Notes: generated by a model not told the origin, from the sequence alone. 64,000 nt of DNA from Citrobacter farmeri (GCF_019048065.1 NZ_CP077291.1:4030001-4094000); one strand, 5' to 3'; counted from the first letter of the stretch, positions 1 to 10,666 are shown. A program made the numbers and translations.

Positions 1-189
1 GCGGCGCGTCAGGATCCCCGCTTCCCAGGCACTGAGTTGCCTGTCACCGGTTTTTTCAAACATACGATGTGAGAATCCTAATACGAAGCCGCGTTTATAA
101 TCCGAACAAAAATCCGCCACATTGCGGGCGCTGTCAGCCTGCGTGGCGCTTAATCCGGCCATCAGGCCCTTGCCAAAATGATTGTTCAT
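1..189 (-). CDS. yghW: YghW, DUF2623 family protein (3' part cut by window edge)
   Basis: The first 63 residues are visible, starting [13 protein letters not shown] and including the stretches [14 protein letters not shown] and [13 protein letters not shown]. These match my memory of E. coli YghW, a roughly 95-residue cytoplasmic protein of unknown function. A strong ribosome-binding site (AAGGAGGGG) lies just upstream of the ATG at 187-189. A ModE-type palindrome sits upstream of it (separate entry), suggesting molybdate-responsive control. The rest of the gene lies outside the window. Confidence 0.85.
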   Translation of the reverse strand, partial: MNNHFGKGLMAGLSATQADSARNVADFCSDYKRGFVLGFSHRMFEKTGDRQLSAWEAGILTRR

Positions 190-201
190 GTCCCCTCCTT
201 A

Positions 202-229
202 ATCGCTATATATCAAATTATATAGCGAT
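202..229. promoter_or_regulatory. ModE-type operator palindrome upstream of yghW
   Basis: Perfect inverted repeat with 11-base arms and a 6-base spacer: ATCGCTATATA, N6, TATATAGCGAT. Arm sequence and spacing fit the ModE molybdate-repressor consensus as I recall it (ATCGnTATATA-N6-TATATAnCGAT). On the minus strand the core contains TATAAT, so a bound protein would cover a likely -10 element of yghW, about 15 bases from its ribosome-binding site. Confidence 0.65.
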
Positions 230-274
230 CTTTTAAGCAAAGGCCAGAGGGGTCATCGACTTTTTTACTGTTCC

Positions 275-1915
275 TTAGAATGCCACCCACTCATCGCCTG
301 GCGTAGCGGCTGCCGGGCGTCTTTGACCGGCGGGAGCTGCACTTTTGGCGGGGAGATTAGGCGTGTCATTTTGCGATAAGCGGAACTGCTGAACAGAACG
401 CTGTAGATCTTCTGTTTGTCTCTCCAGCGCAGCGGCGGCGGCGGAGACTTGTTCCACCAGCGCCGCGTTTTGCTGCGTGACGCCATCCATCTGAGTAATC
501 GCGACACCCACCTGAGAAATCCCTTTGCTCTGCTCTTCAGACGCCGAGGCAATTTGTTTCATGATGGTATTGACCTCCGTCACGCCGCTCAGGATCGCTT
601 CCATCGTCGAACCGGTATCCTTCACCAGCACTGCACCATGGTCGACGCGGCGAGCAGATTCAGCAATCAACGTTTCAATCTCTTTTGCTGCGTTGGCGCT
701 ACGACTCGCCAGATTACGCACCTCGCCAGCAACGACGGCAAACCCACGCCCTTGCTCACCCGCACGTGCCGCTTCGACCGCAGCGTTCAATGCAAGAATG
801 TTGGTCTGGAAGGCAATACTATTGATGACGGTCGTAATTTCAGCAATCTGCTTCGAGCTGGCGGAAATGCCGTCCATTGTCTCGACCACTTCAGACACCA
901 GCGCCCCCCCTTTCCCTGCCGTCCGTGATGCAGCCTCAGCCAGAAGGCTAGCCTGGCGCGCGTTATCCGCATTCAGCTTCACCGTGGCGGTAAGCTGTTC
1001 CATGCTCGCGGCAGTCTCTTCCAGCGCAGCGGCCTGCTCTTCCGTTCGTGATGAAAGATCGTTGTTGCCGCTGGAGATTTCCGTGGCACCGCGCCAGATA
1101 TTGTCGCTGCCTGAACGGATCGTGTGTACCGCATCGCGCAGGCTGTCCTGCATCCCGCGCAATAAAGGCACCAGTTGACCGACACAGTTGCGGCCAATGT
1201 CGTCAATCGGCTGGCTGAGATCGCCCTGAGCTATCTGGCGAAACTGTTGACGGATCCGCGCCAGCGGTTTCACCAGCATGGTCACCAGATAGCGATCGGT
1301 GAAGAAGAGGATCGCGATGCCCAGGATCGCCGCGCCGACGATCAGCGTACGGATGATCGACGTTTTACTATCCACCATCACGCGGGTTTGATCGAGAATA
1401 ACGCCTGCGGCTTTATTAAAGCGCTCCGCACTGGCACCAAACGCCCGGCTCAATGCCGGCGTCACGTTGTTTGCCTGTTCGCTCCAGGCGCTCTGAGTCC
1501 CCTGTTGCGCCAGTTGCATTTGCGGCGTGACGCCTTTGTCGAGCAGATCCTGCCAGCTCGCCAGCACGGCGGCGGAGACGTCGGGATCCATTGGGCCTGG
1601 CGAAAGGGTTTTCATCTCTTGCAGTTTTTTGCTCATATTATCCAACGCCTGTTGCACGGGAGCGAAATCCGGCGTACCGCCGCTGGCTTTCAACTCCATC
1701 GCGCGACTGAGTCGGGTAACAAAGCGGAAATACTGATCGTTGCCCTGGCTGAGCACCGTCATCTGACGAACAAGATGGCGATCGACTTCGTTGCCATCAG
1801 CGACACGAGAAAGAGACCAGGTGCTGTACAAACCCACACCCACCCACATTAAACAGAAAATACCAAGGATCGTCAGCATGACTACCCGGATGGTGAAATT
1901 ACGCAGTATGTGCAT
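275..1915 (-). CDS. Methyl-accepting chemotaxis protein (Tar/Tsr/Tcp-like transmembrane receptor)
   Basis: A 546-residue chemoreceptor. Transmembrane segment 1 is at about residues 9-30, the periplasmic ligand domain at about 35-185, transmembrane segment 2 at about 187-207, then a HAMP domain and a long cytoplasmic methylation and signalling coiled coil. The hallmark hairpin tip is present ([20 protein letters not shown], then [17 protein letters not shown]). It ends in EWVAF, which fits the xWxxF CheR/CheB docking pentapeptide, so it is probably a high-abundance type receptor. The ligand cannot be read from sequence; the length is close to the Salmonella citrate receptor Tcp. A sigma-28 -10 box lies upstream. 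Confidence 0.93.
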   Translation of the reverse strand: MHILRNFTIRVVMLTILGIFCLMWVGVGLYSTWSLSRVADGNEVDRHLVRQMTVLSQGNDQYFRFVTRLSRAMELKASGGTPDFAPVQQALDNMSKKLQEMKTLSPGPMDPDVSAAVLASWQDLLDKGVTPQMQLAQQGTQSAWSEQANNVTPALSRAFGASAERFNKAAGVILDQTRVMVDSKTSIIRTLIVGAAILGIAILFFTDRYLVTMLVKPLARIRQQFRQIAQGDLSQPIDDIGRNCVGQLVPLLRGMQDSLRDAVHTIRSGSDNIWRGATEISSGNNDLSSRTEEQAAALEETAASMEQLTATVKLNADNARQASLLAEAASRTAGKGGALVSEVVETMDGISASSKQIAEITTVINSIAFQTNILALNAAVEAARAGEQGRGFAVVAGEVRNLASRSANAAKEIETLIAESARRVDHGAVLVKDTGSTMEAILSGVTEVNTIMKQIASASEEQSKGISQVGVAITQMDGVTQQNAALVEQVSAAAAALERQTEDLQRSVQQFRLSQNDTPNLPAKSAAPAGQRRPAAATPGDEWVAF

Positions 1916-1967
1916 ATATGTTCCTTGCCGTTAGGGAAAAGTCGCCCAGAGGCGAGTCTTAATCTCG

Positions 1968-1994
1968 TTATCGGCAAAGAACGAAGAATATATA
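1968..1994 (-). promoter_or_regulatory. Candidate sigma-28 (FliA) promoter of the chemoreceptor
   Basis: The minus strand carries a perfect FliA -10 element, GCCGATAA (1968-1975). Eleven bases upstream is TATATATT (1987-1994), a 5-of-8 match to the TAAAGTTT -35 element. It lies about 53 bases before the receptor start, as expected for a class 3 flagellar/chemotaxis gene. Confidence 0.65.
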
Positions 1995-2104
1995 CTGCCT
2001 TTTGGTTTTTTTACTTTCATGGACAATATCCCCGTTGCTTATATTCCTATAATTAACAATGAAAAACAGCGGGAATATTATCTGGCGAATGATTATCCTG
2101 TTAT

Positions 2105-2992
2105 TTATGACAGATATTTGTCAAACCATGCCAGCGTTCTTTGCCAGGCCAGGTCAGCAGCGGCCTGGTCATATCGCGGCGTAGAGTCATTATGAAAACC
2201 ATGATTCACGCCGGGATAAATATAAGCCTCATAAACTTTATTATTCTCTTTCAGTGCGGCTTCATACGCTGGCCAGCCCTCATTGATATTTTTATCCAGC
2301 TCCGCATAGTGCAGCAGTATTGGCGCTTTTATCTTCGGTACATCCGCCGCCGCAGGCTGGCGACCATAAAACGGCACTGCGCACTCCAGTTCCGGATAGG
2401 CTACGGCCGCCGCATTTGAGACTCCGCCACCGTAGCAAAATCCAGTGATCCCCACTTTCCCGCTGGCGTCAGGGTGTTTTTTCATAAACTCGACGGCGGC
2501 AAAAAAGTCATTCATCAACTTCCTTGGATCCACTTTCTGCTGTAAGACTTTCCCTTCTTCGTCGTTTCCAGGATAGCCGCCCACCGAGCTTAAACCATCG
2601 GGTGCCAGCGCAATATAGCCTGCTTTCGCGACCCGCCTTGCAACATCTTCAATGTAGGGATTCAGGCCCCGGTTTTCATGCACCACGACCACGGCAGGCA
2701 CATTGCCCGTGGCTTTGGCCGGTTTCACTAAATAGCCGCGCACGTTGCCATGACCGTTTGGCGACGGATAGTGAATATACTCAGGCAAAATATCGGGATC
2801 GGTGAATTTCACCTGTTCCGCCAGCGCGTAGTTTGGCTTGAGCATATTGAACAGCGCCAGCGCCGTCACCCCGCCAACGGCGTACTTTGCTGCGAGGTTG
2901 AGGAACTCCCGTTTCGAGATTTTCCCGTGCGCGTAGAAGTCGTAATAATCGAGCAATGCTTGCGGAAAATCTTTGGCTGTCAGACGCGTCAT
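2105..2992 (-). CDS. yghX: YghX, dienelactone hydrolase family protein (intact)
   Basis: A 295-residue alpha/beta hydrolase close to E. coli YghX. The nucleophile cysteine is in GFCYGGG, the acid is probably in the ELD stretch, and the catalytic histidine is in NHGFHN, giving the Cys-Asp-His triad of this family. The start at 2992 (MTRLTAKDF) has a GGAG site about 8 bases upstream and matches the K-12 N-terminus; the open frame continues 22 codons further up without support. The N-terminus has [16 protein letters not shown] followed by a hydrophobic stretch, resembling a twin-arginine signal with Lys-Arg instead of Arg-Arg. Substrate unknown. As I recall, K-12 carries a broken copy. Divergent from gpr. 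Confidence 0.88.
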   Translation of the reverse strand: MTRLTAKDFPQALLDYYDFYAHGKISKREFLNLAAKYAVGGVTALALFNMLKPNYALAEQVKFTDPDILPEYIHYPSPNGHGNVRGYLVKPAKATGNVPAVVVVHENRGLNPYIEDVARRVAKAGYIALAPDGLSSVGGYPGNDEEGKVLQQKVDPRKLMNDFFAAVEFMKKHPDASGKVGITGFCYGGGVSNAAAVAYPELECAVPFYGRQPAAADVPKIKAPILLHYAELDKNINEGWPAYEAALKENNKVYEAYIYPGVNHGFHNDSTPRYDQAAADLAWQRTLAWFDKYLS

Positions 2993-3073
2993 CGCATATC
3001 TCCGGAATTTGTGATTTGATAAGCATAGAATGAAAACGCTGTTTCGAAAATTCATCACAAGAAAGGAGACATC

Positions 3074-4114
3074 ATGTCCTGGAACGCCTCCCCTGATCGC
3101 TATGAGAACATGCAGTACCGTTACTGCGGAAAAAGCGGCCTCCGACTGCCTGCGCTATCGCTCGGCCTGTGGCACAGCTTCGGTCACGTTCAAGCCCTCG
3201 ACTCACAGCGCGCGCTGCTGCGAAAAGCCTTTGACTTAGGCATCACCCACTTTGACTTAGCCAACAACTACGGGCCCCCTCCGGGCAGTGCGGAGGAAAA
3301 CTTTGGTCGTCTGCTGCGTGAAGACTTTGCCGCCTGGCGCGATGAACTGATCATCTCAACCAAAGCCGGTTACGACATGTGGCCAGGGCCCTATGGTTCC
3401 GGCGGCTCGCGTAAATATCTGCTCGCCAGTCTCGATCAGAGCCTGAAGCGCATGGGACTGGATTACGTCGATATTTTCTATTCTCACCGCGTTGATGAGA
3501 ACACGCCGATGGAAGAGACGGCGTCCGCGCTGGCTCACGCCGTGCAAAGCGGTAAAGCGCTGTATGTCGGCATTTCGTCTTACTCGCCGGAGCGGACCCA
3601 AAAAATGGCTGAGCTTTTGCGCGAATGGAAGATCCCGCTGCTGATCCACCAACCGTCTTACAATCTGCTGAACCGCTGGGTGGATAAAAGCGGTTTGCTG
3701 GATACGTTAAAAGCCAACGGTGTGGGCTGTATCGCCTTTACGCCACTGGCTCAGGGATTGCTCACCGGGAAGTATTTGAACGGCATCCCGGACGGCTCAC
3801 GTATGCAGCGCGAAGGGAAGAAAGTACGAGGCCTGACAGAGAATATGCTGACGGACGCTAACCTCAGCAGTTTACGTCTGCTCAATGAGATGGCGCAGCA
3901 GCGCGGTCAGTCAATGGCGCAAATGGCGCTCAGTTGGCTGTTAAAAGACGATCGCGTCACTTCCGTGCTGATTGGCGCAAGCCGTCCGGAGCAGTTGGAA
4001 GAAAACGTTCAGGCGTTGAAGAATCTGTCGTTCACCGCAGAAGAGCTGGCACAGATTGATAAGCATGTCGCTGACGGCCAACTGAACCTCTGGCAGGCAT
4101 CGTCCGATAAATAA
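3074..4114 (+). CDS. gpr: L-glyceraldehyde 3-phosphate reductase (aldo-keto reductase)
   Basis: A 346-residue aldo-keto reductase of the AKR14 type, nearly identical along its length to what I recall of E. coli Gpr (YghZ), which reduces L-glyceraldehyde 3-phosphate with NADPH and detoxifies methylglyoxal-type aldehydes. Family marks include [13 protein letters not shown] (catalytic Asp and Tyr), [18 protein letters not shown], and the C-terminal cofactor loop [15 protein letters not shown]. The start has AAAGGAGA 7 bases upstream. It diverges from yghX across an 81-base gap and is followed by a hairpin. Confidence 0.93.
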   Translation: MSWNASPDRYENMQYRYCGKSGLRLPALSLGLWHSFGHVQALDSQRALLRKAFDLGITHFDLANNYGPPPGSAEENFGRLLREDFAAWRDELIISTKAGYDMWPGPYGSGGSRKYLLASLDQSLKRMGLDYVDIFYSHRVDENTPMEETASALAHAVQSGKALYVGISSYSPERTQKMAELLREWKIPLLIHQPSYNLLNRWVDKSGLLDTLKANGVGCIAFTPLAQGLLTGKYLNGIPDGSRMQREGKKVRGLTENMLTDANLSSLRLLNEMAQQRGQSMAQMALSWLLKDDRVTSVLIGASRPEQLEENVQALKNLSFTAEELAQIDKHVADGQLNLWQASSDK

Positions 4115-4122
4115 CATTCAGC

Positions 4123-4149
4123 GCCGGGTAGCGACTGCGGCTGCCCGGC
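4123..4149. terminator. Hairpin between convergent gpr and yqhA
   Basis: GCCGGGTAGC pairs with GCTGCCCGGC (one wobble) around a 7-base loop. It fills the 43-base gap between two converging stop codons, so it probably ends transcription from both sides, although no long T run follows on either strand. Confidence 0.6.
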
Positions 4150-4157
4150 CTGTGCTG

Positions 4158-4706
<549 letters not shown>

Positions 4707-4723
4707 TCAGATCAACATCTCCC

Positions 4724-5227
4724 TCAAACTTCGTCGGGATTGATCCACGGGCGCTGATACTCAGGCCACACCAACGCCACCAGGGATGGATACGCCTCGA
4801 CGCTAAACTCCCGGAAACACTGGCGTAAGTTCAGCACATCGAGATCGGAATGGGGGACTTCTTCACCGTTGAGACAGCGTTTTTTTATCGTGTCGTAGTA
4901 TTTATACACCGCAGAATTGAGATCGCTACAACGCCGTTGGGCGTCAAACAATCCTGGGATGTCATTCAATTGGGTCATCGTCATGCGTTTTATCGTTGCG
5001 TGAAGAAAATCAATATATTCGTGATTGACGCGCCAGTACCATACCGGTGTAATAGCATTCATCAACGTGGAAAAATGATCCTCTCCCTCTTCTTTGGTCA
5101 GAGGTATTGATTGCGTCGCAGAGGCCTGCTCTTCAGCATTGCGCGGTTTATTAAACTCACGCATTAATAAAAGTACGCCGCCGGTCAGCAATAACAGGGT
5201 AATGACAGAATAAAAAATACTGTTCAT
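4724..5227 (-). CDS. Uncharacterised protein with N-terminal membrane anchor
   Basis: A 167-residue protein I do not recognise. Residues 4-22 (IFYSVITLLLLTGGVLLLM) form one membrane anchor. The rest is a soluble, probably mostly helical domain containing WYWRVNHEYIDFLHATIKR and ending in PEYQRPWINPDEV. Two cysteines occur in the central part. A GGAG site lies about 8 bases before the ATG. It is divergent from the equally unknown pair at 5332-6170 and upstream of yqhA. This is the place where E. coli K-12 has yghA. Confidence 0.75.
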   Translation of the reverse strand: MNSIFYSVITLLLLTGGVLLLMREFNKPRNAEEQASATQSIPLTKEEGEDHFSTLMNAITPVWYWRVNHEYIDFLHATIKRMTMTQLNDIPGLFDAQRRCSDLNSAVYKYYDTIKKRCLNGEEVPHSDLDVLNLRQCFREFSVEAYPSLVALVWPEYQRPWINPDEV

Positions 5228-5299
5228 AGAATGACTCCATTTTTTTTGATTCTAAAATTACACCATGTTATTGTCAACGCGACCCACCAAATAAAAACA

Positions 5300-5316
5300 A
5301 ATATCGTTTTGATATT
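5300..5316. repeat. Small palindrome in the divergent promoter region of unknown genes
   Basis: AATATC, 5-base spacer, GATATT, followed directly by the AAAGGA ribosome-binding site of the gene at 5332. It lies in an AT-rich gap of about 100 bases between two divergent uncharacterised genes. It could be an operator or a weak 5' hairpin. Confidence 0.35.
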
Positions 5317-5331
5317 AAAGGATATTATATC

Positions 5332-5739
5332 ATGCTTCCTGAGCATCTTGTGCCACCGCGTTTTCATCTGTCACCCGTAGTTCAGGCGGAAGAAACAGCA
5401 GAAAACGATGTTAATTTCACTCAGGGCAAAACAACCCTCAGCGATTATGAAGCCGATATCTTAATTAGCACAACAGCCACCGGGCAATCTAAAAATATCC
5501 TGCTCGAAGAACGCGATCGTCATTTTAAAGAACGCCTTGAGCGGGTGGCTAAAATTGAGGCTTTCGCCCGGGTTATTAATGCGTTACAGGCTGAAGGCGA
5601 TATCGATGCCCAGGCCTTAAGTAAAATAATCGCTGAAATGACGGCGCATATAAATGAAAATGGCAATGAAATTTGGCTTAATTTAATTACCCGGGAGAAA
5701 GACTCGCCCCTTTTCTATTCTCTGGATGACGAACAATGA
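5332..5739 (+). CDS. Uncharacterised hydrophilic protein, first of a coupled pair
   Basis: A 135-residue, cysteine-free, acidic protein with no signal peptide or membrane segment. I do not recognise it. The middle (LLEERDRHFKERLERVAKIEAFARV) looks amphipathic and helical. AAAGGA lies about 9 bases before the ATG. Its stop codon overlaps the ATG of the next gene (ATGA at 5736-5739), so the two are translationally coupled and probably act together. The coding DNA is more AT-rich than the flanking core genes, which suggests acquisition. Confidence 0.7.
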   Translation: MLPEHLVPPRFHLSPVVQAEETAENDVNFTQGKTTLSDYEADILISTTATGQSKNILLEERDRHFKERLERVAKIEAFARVINALQAEGDIDAQALSKIIAEMTAHINENGNEIWLNLITREKDSPLFYSLDDEQ

Positions 5740-6170
5740 TTAAAGATGTTGAAGATAACAATGTCTATTTGGCTTTGGATGATAATAAAAGCGATCAATT
5801 TATCTTAAAGCAGAATCTTGCCGCGCTTATCGCCAATAAAAATGCAGTCCTCGAAAGTGTGGCGCAAGAAGTGACCTCCATTCCGGCGGCGCTGGTTCGT
5901 CTGAAATGGCAAAACCGGCGGGAAATTTACGCGCTTCAGATAAAGGAGGAGATTTATGGCGCGGCGATCAACGCCATTATCAAACAGAACCCGGCGCTGC
6001 GTGACAAAATCATGGCGCGGCTGGAAAGCACCTGGCAGCATTTTCTGGCTCGTGAGACGGCCACGCTGCGCCTGATACGCAAACTTGCCGAAGGGAACTA
6101 CCGCACAATCACGATCACCACCGTCGCGCTCAATGAACGTCTGGTACAGGCCCGGAGCGACAGGCAATAA
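5736..6170 (+). CDS. Uncharacterised protein, second of a coupled pair
   Basis: A 144-residue protein, unrecognised, with no membrane segment. It is rich in Ala, Leu, Arg and Ile and predicted largely helical (for example KEEIYGAAINAIIKQNPALRD and LESTWQHFLARETATLRL). It starts within the stop of the preceding gene (ATGA overlap) and ends 64 bases before the stop of convergent exbD, with a hairpin between. The first third is AT-rich while the last third has core-like composition. Confidence 0.7.
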   Translation: MIKDVEDNNVYLALDDNKSDQFILKQNLAALIANKNAVLESVAQEVTSIPAALVRLKWQNRREIYALQIKEEIYGAAINAIIKQNPALRDKIMARLESTWQHFLARETATLRLIRKLAEGNYRTITITTVALNERLVQARSDRQ

Positions 6171-6206
6171 AAAAGCCGGGTAGCAATCACGCCTTACCCG
6201 ACCTTT
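6171..6206. terminator. Bidirectional terminator between the unknown pair and exbD
   Basis: CGGGTA (6177-6182) pairs with TACCCG (6195-6200). An A run precedes it and CTTTCCTCT follows, so it can serve both converging transcripts. Confidence 0.5.
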
Positions 6207-6234
6207 CCTCTCATCGTACCCGAGGCGACAACGA

Positions 6235-6660
6235 TTATTTTGCTTTCGCGACCTCTTCGCCAACCAGACCAATCTTCAGATAACCCGCTTGATGCAGCGT
6301 GTCCATCACCTTCATCAGCGTTTCATAGTCGACGGTTTTATCCGCACGGAAGAAGATCGTGGTGTCTTTCTTCCCTTCAGTCAGTGCGTTCAGTTCTGCC
6401 ACCATGGTCTCGTCCGTCACCGGATCGTTACCAATAAACATGCTGTTGTCTGCTTTGACCGACAGATAAACGGGTTTTTCCGGGCGCGGTTGCGGCGTAC
6501 TCGAGGAGGCGGGCAGGTTTACCTTCACATCCACTGTCGCCAGCGGCGCAGCCACCATAAAGATGATCAGCAGTACCAGCATGACGTCGATAAACGGCGT
6601 CACGTTGATCTCATGCATTTCACCGTTATCGTCCAGATTTTCATTAAGACGCATTGCCAT
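6235..6660 (-). CDS. exbD: ExbD, TonB-system proton channel subunit
   Basis: A 141-residue ExbD/TolR family protein. One membrane helix at about residues 23-43 carries the essential aspartate in the segment INVTPFIDVMLVLLIIFMVA; the remainder is periplasmic. With ExbB it harvests the proton gradient to energise TonB for uptake of siderophores and cobalamin. It lies 6 bases after exbB and is certainly co-transcribed with it. Confidence 0.97.
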   Translation of the reverse strand: MAMRLNENLDDNGEMHEINVTPFIDVMLVLLIIFMVAAPLATVDVKVNLPASSSTPQPRPEKPVYLSVKADNSMFIGNDPVTDETMVAELNALTEGKKDTTIFFRADKTVDYETLMKVMDTLHQAGYLKIGLVGEEVAKAK

Positions 6661-6666
6661 GAAACA

Positions 6667-7401
6667 TTACCCTACACGTAATTTCTGCGCGGTACGTACC
6701 GGATGGGCAGATGCGCTTGCATCCAGATCCAGGTCGCGGCTTTGTAGTAACAACACCTGTGCTGCCACATCGCCCAGCATCGCTTTAAGACCGCCAATCT
6801 GACGGGCAAAGATGTTATAAATCACCACGGCAGGGATAGCGGCAACCAGACCGATGGCCGTCGCTAACAGAGCTTCCGCGATACCCGGCGCGACTACGGC
6901 AAGGTTAGTGGTCTGCGTTTGTGCAATCCCGATGAAGCTGTTCATGATGCCCCAGACCGTGCCGAACAAACCAACAAACGGTGAAATCGCCCCGATGGTT
7001 GCCAGATAGCCATTTCCGCGCCCCATATGACGTCCCGCCGCCGCAACGCGACGCTCCAGACGAAAACCGGTACGCTCTTTAATCCCTTCGTTGTCCTCAC
7101 TGCCCTGAGACAGTTCCAGTTCGTTCTGCGCTTCATTAAGTAATTGGGTGCTTAAGCTTTTGGCACCAAAATTTGCTGCGATATCGCTTGCCTGATCCAG
7201 AGAGCGGGCTTCCGCCAACAACTGCTGTTCGCGCTTAAGCCGACGCTTCTGGGAGAAGAACTCAACGCTCTTACTGAAGAAGATAGCCCAGGTGACCACT
7301 GACGCCAGAATCAGACCAATCATCACGCACTTAACCACGATATCGGCGTGCTGATACATACCCCAGACGGAAAGATCCGTCTGCATCAAATTATTACCCA
7401 C
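6667..7401 (-). CDS. exbB: ExbB, TonB-system proton channel subunit
   Basis: A 244-residue ExbB/MotA/TolQ family protein. Membrane segments are at about residues 16-39, 128-155 and 162-194 (including YLATIGAISPFVGLFGTVWG and GLVAAIPAVVIYN), with a large cytoplasmic loop between the first two. It forms the pentameric scaffold around ExbD. The N-terminus MGNNLMQTDLSVWGM is that of E. coli ExbB. A Fur-like box lies about 65 bases upstream, consistent with iron repression of the operon. Confidence 0.97.
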   Translation of the reverse strand: MGNNLMQTDLSVWGMYQHADIVVKCVMIGLILASVVTWAIFFSKSVEFFSQKRRLKREQQLLAEARSLDQASDIAANFGAKSLSTQLLNEAQNELELSQGSEDNEGIKERTGFRLERRVAAAGRHMGRGNGYLATIGAISPFVGLFGTVWGIMNSFIGIAQTQTTNLAVVAPGIAEALLATAIGLVAAIPAVVIYNIFARQIGGLKAMLGDVAAQVLLLQSRDLDLDASASAHPVRTAQKLRVG

Positions 7402-7464
7402 TCTGTATCTCCAGGACGCAAATCACAAATTCTGAGCGTAATAATATCAAAACGACGTCGAATT

Positions 7465-7483
7465 GATAGTCGTTCTCATTACT
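7465..7483. promoter_or_regulatory. Fur-like box upstream of exbB
   Basis: GATAGTCGTTCTCATTACT matches 12 of 19 positions of the classical Fur box GATAATGATAATCATTATC. It lies about 65 bases upstream of the exbB start. Fur repression of exbB is established in E. coli; the exact site here is my inference. Confidence 0.6.
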
Positions 7484-7560
7484 ATTTACATAGTGCCGCA
7501 CCTTTGGTTTCTTTTCCTTGCGCTTACGCAGTAAAACGTCACGGGAAGCGATTTTGATAA

Positions 7561-8838
<1,278 letters not shown>

Positions 8839-8860
8839 GATTGACGCTAATGGACAGCTA

Positions 8861-8889
8861 TGCAGACACGTCGAGAGAAATTGTCTGCA
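8861..8889 (+). terminator. Weak hairpin after metC
   Basis: TGCAGAC and GTCTGCA enclose a 15-base loop and are followed by TTTGTTG. It lies 22 bases past the metC stop and could be a weak terminator before yghB. Confidence 0.35.
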
Positions 8890-8977
8890 TTTGTTGCGCC
8901 CGGGATCAAGTCATTCGGGCCTGTTCAGGAGTACAATAAGTTCATTAAGGCGTAAACGCTGTTCCACAGGAAAGTCC

Positions 8978-9637
8978 ATGGCTGTCATTCAAGATATTAT
9001 CGCTGCGCTCTGGCAACATGATTTTGCCGCGCTGGCGGACCCACATGTTGTTAGCGTCGTCTACTTTGTGATGTTCGCCACGCTGTTTTTAGAGAATGGC
9101 CTGTTACCGGCCTCATTTTTACCCGGTGATAGCCTGTTGCTATTAGCGGGCGCATTAGTCGCGCAGGGCGTCATGAGCTTTATCCCTACCCTGGTGATCC
9201 TGACGACAGCAGCCAGCCTGGGTTGTTGGCTTAGCTATATTCAGGGACGCTGGCTGGGTAATACGCGAACGGTAAAAGGCTGGCTGGCGCAACTTCCAGC
9301 GAAATATCACCAGCGCGCGACCTGCATGTTTGACCGACATGGTCTGCTGGCGCTGCTGGCAGGACGTTTTCTGGCGTTCGTGCGGACCCTGCTGCCAACC
9401 ATGGCGGGGATTTCCGGACTCTCTAACCGTCGCTTCCAGTTTTTCAACTGGCTGAGCGGCCTGCTGTGGGTCGGCGTGGTCACCAGTTTTGGCTATGCGC
9501 TTAGCATGATCCCGTTTGTAAAGCGCCATGAAGATCAGGTGATGACTTTCCTGATGATCCTGCCACTCTTCCTGCTGGCTGCGGGTTTAATCGGCACGGT
9601 AGTGGTGGTTCTCAAGAAGAAATACTGTAGCGCCTGA
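8978..9637 (+). CDS. yghB: YghB, DedA family inner-membrane protein
   Basis: A 219-residue DedA/SNARE-associated membrane protein. The conserved core contains [20 protein letters not shown] (re-entrant segment with Glu and Asp), [20 protein letters not shown] (with the essential arginines), and several membrane helices. In E. coli, YghB and YqjA are redundant for cell division, membrane potential and drug tolerance; DedA proteins are implicated in lipid carrier recycling. The start at 8978 ([12 protein letters not shown]) is that of K-12, with ACAGGAAAG upstream; the 29 extra upstream codons are rejected. Confidence 0.95.
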   Translation: MAVIQDIIAALWQHDFAALADPHVVSVVYFVMFATLFLENGLLPASFLPGDSLLLLAGALVAQGVMSFIPTLVILTTAASLGCWLSYIQGRWLGNTRTVKGWLAQLPAKYHQRATCMFDRHGLLALLAGRFLAFVRTLLPTMAGISGLSNRRFQFFNWLSGLLWVGVVTSFGYALSMIPFVKRHEDQVMTFLMILPLFLLAAGLIGTVVVVLKKKYCSA

Positions 9638-9646
9638 TCTGCATTT

Positions 9647-9674
9647 AGCCGGATGACGCGTCGCTCATCCGGCT
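9647..9674. repeat. REP-like hairpin between yghB and yqhC
   Basis: AGCCGGATGA and TCATCCGGCT form a perfect 10-base stem with an 8-base loop, typical of enterobacterial REP units. It lies between two convergent stop codons and may also block transcription. Confidence 0.75.
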
Positions 9675-9688
9675 GACTCGCAATAACG

Positions 9689-10588
9689 TTAACTCCCCTG
9701 CATGGTGCGGATCCGCGCCGCATCTTCTCCCGGCGTCACGCCGAAATAGCGCTTAAATTCGCGACTGAACTGCGACGCGCTTTCATACCCCACCCGCATT
9801 GCCGCCGCGCTGGCCTTCATGCCGTCGTGAATCATCATCATCCGCGCTTTATGTAACCGATAGGTTTTCAGGTACTGCAACGGCGAGGTGCTGGTGACTG
9901 ACTTAAAATTATGGTGGAACGCAGAGACACTCATGTTGGCTTCGGCTGCCAGCTGCTCGACATTGAGGTTTTCGGTGTACTTATTTTCAATGCGTTTGAG
10001 CACGCGGCTAATCAGGCTGAAGTGCGTTTGACGGCTCACCAGTGCCAGCAGCGCACCGCCGCGTGGCCCGGTCAGAACGTGATAAAGGATCTCGCGGATG
10101 ATCTGTTTACCGAGAATGCGCGCGTCCAGTGGCCGCTCCATGACGTCGAGCAGACGTTCTGCCGCGCAGAGGATCTCCTCGGAGAGCGTCGCGGAGTTGA
10201 TCCCGCTTGCCGCCATCGACGGCTGAAAGCGCTCGTCCTCGCCAATGTCCATCAGCAGTTCCTGCAACTGCAGAATATCGACATTGATGCGAAATCCGGC
10301 GAGCGGCACGTCCGGTGTCGCATAGGTTTCACATTCGAAGGGTAATGGTACTGTCAGCAGCAGGTATTCATTGGCGTCGTAACGGAAAACCCGCTCATTG
10401 ATGTAACCGATTTTATGGCCTGAAAAGAGAAATATGATGCCGGGGTCGTACATGACGGGAGTACGTAAACCCGGTTCAGTACCATACAGCAGACGGATGT
10501 CTGGCAGCAGTTCACCGAGCTTATGTTCATTGTTTTTCAACTGCTTAACTTTATCAGTCAGCAGTAAACAGATCTCTTCGCGGTTCAT
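9689..10588 (-). CDS. yqhC: YqhC, AraC-family activator of the aldehyde reductase genes
   Basis: A 299-residue AraC/XylS-type regulator. The N-terminal ligand domain (about residues 1-190) has the cupin-like AraC_N pattern. The C-terminal double helix-turn-helix includes [20 protein letters not shown] and [18 protein letters not shown]. In E. coli, YqhC activates yqhD-dkgA in response to glyoxal, furfural and other aldehydes. It is divergent from yqhD here. The start has only a poor ribosome-binding site, and K-12 annotations vary in N-terminal length. Confidence 0.93.
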   Translation of the reverse strand: MNREEICLLLTDKVKQLKNNEHKLGELLPDIRLLYGTEPGLRTPVMYDPGIIFLFSGHKIGYINERVFRYDANEYLLLTVPLPFECETYATPDVPLAGFRINVDILQLQELLMDIGEDERFQPSMAASGINSATLSEEILCAAERLLDVMERPLDARILGKQIIREILYHVLTGPRGGALLALVSRQTHFSLISRVLKRIENKYTENLNVEQLAAEANMSVSAFHHNFKSVTSTSPLQYLKTYRLHKARMMMIHDGMKASAAAMRVGYESASQFSREFKRYFGVTPGEDAARIRTMQGS

Positions 10589-10644
10589 GACAGGTTATTT
10601 TCTCAACGGATGACGACGCCTTGATTGTGCGCAAATTTATCGTT

Positions 10645-10666
10645 TTTCTCCAGCACTCTGGAGAAA
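10645..10666. promoter_or_regulatory. Perfect palindrome in the yqhC-yqhD divergent region
   Basis: TTTCTCCAG, 4-base spacer CACT, CTGGAGAAA: nine perfect base pairs. It lies 57 bases from the yqhC start and 116 bases from the yqhD start. It may be an operator or a hairpin in the yqhD leader. No T run follows on either strand, so it is not a simple terminator. Confidence 0.4.

Noticed and set aside
525..1178. 217-codon open frame on the plus strand
   Set aside because: It lies wholly opposite the chemoreceptor gene, has no ribosome-binding site and no recognisable domain; it is a shadow of the GC-rich coding strand.
10622..10636. FNR site upstream of yqhD (TTGATTGTGCGCAAA)
   Set aside because: Only one half-site matches TTGAT; the second half lacks ATCAA.
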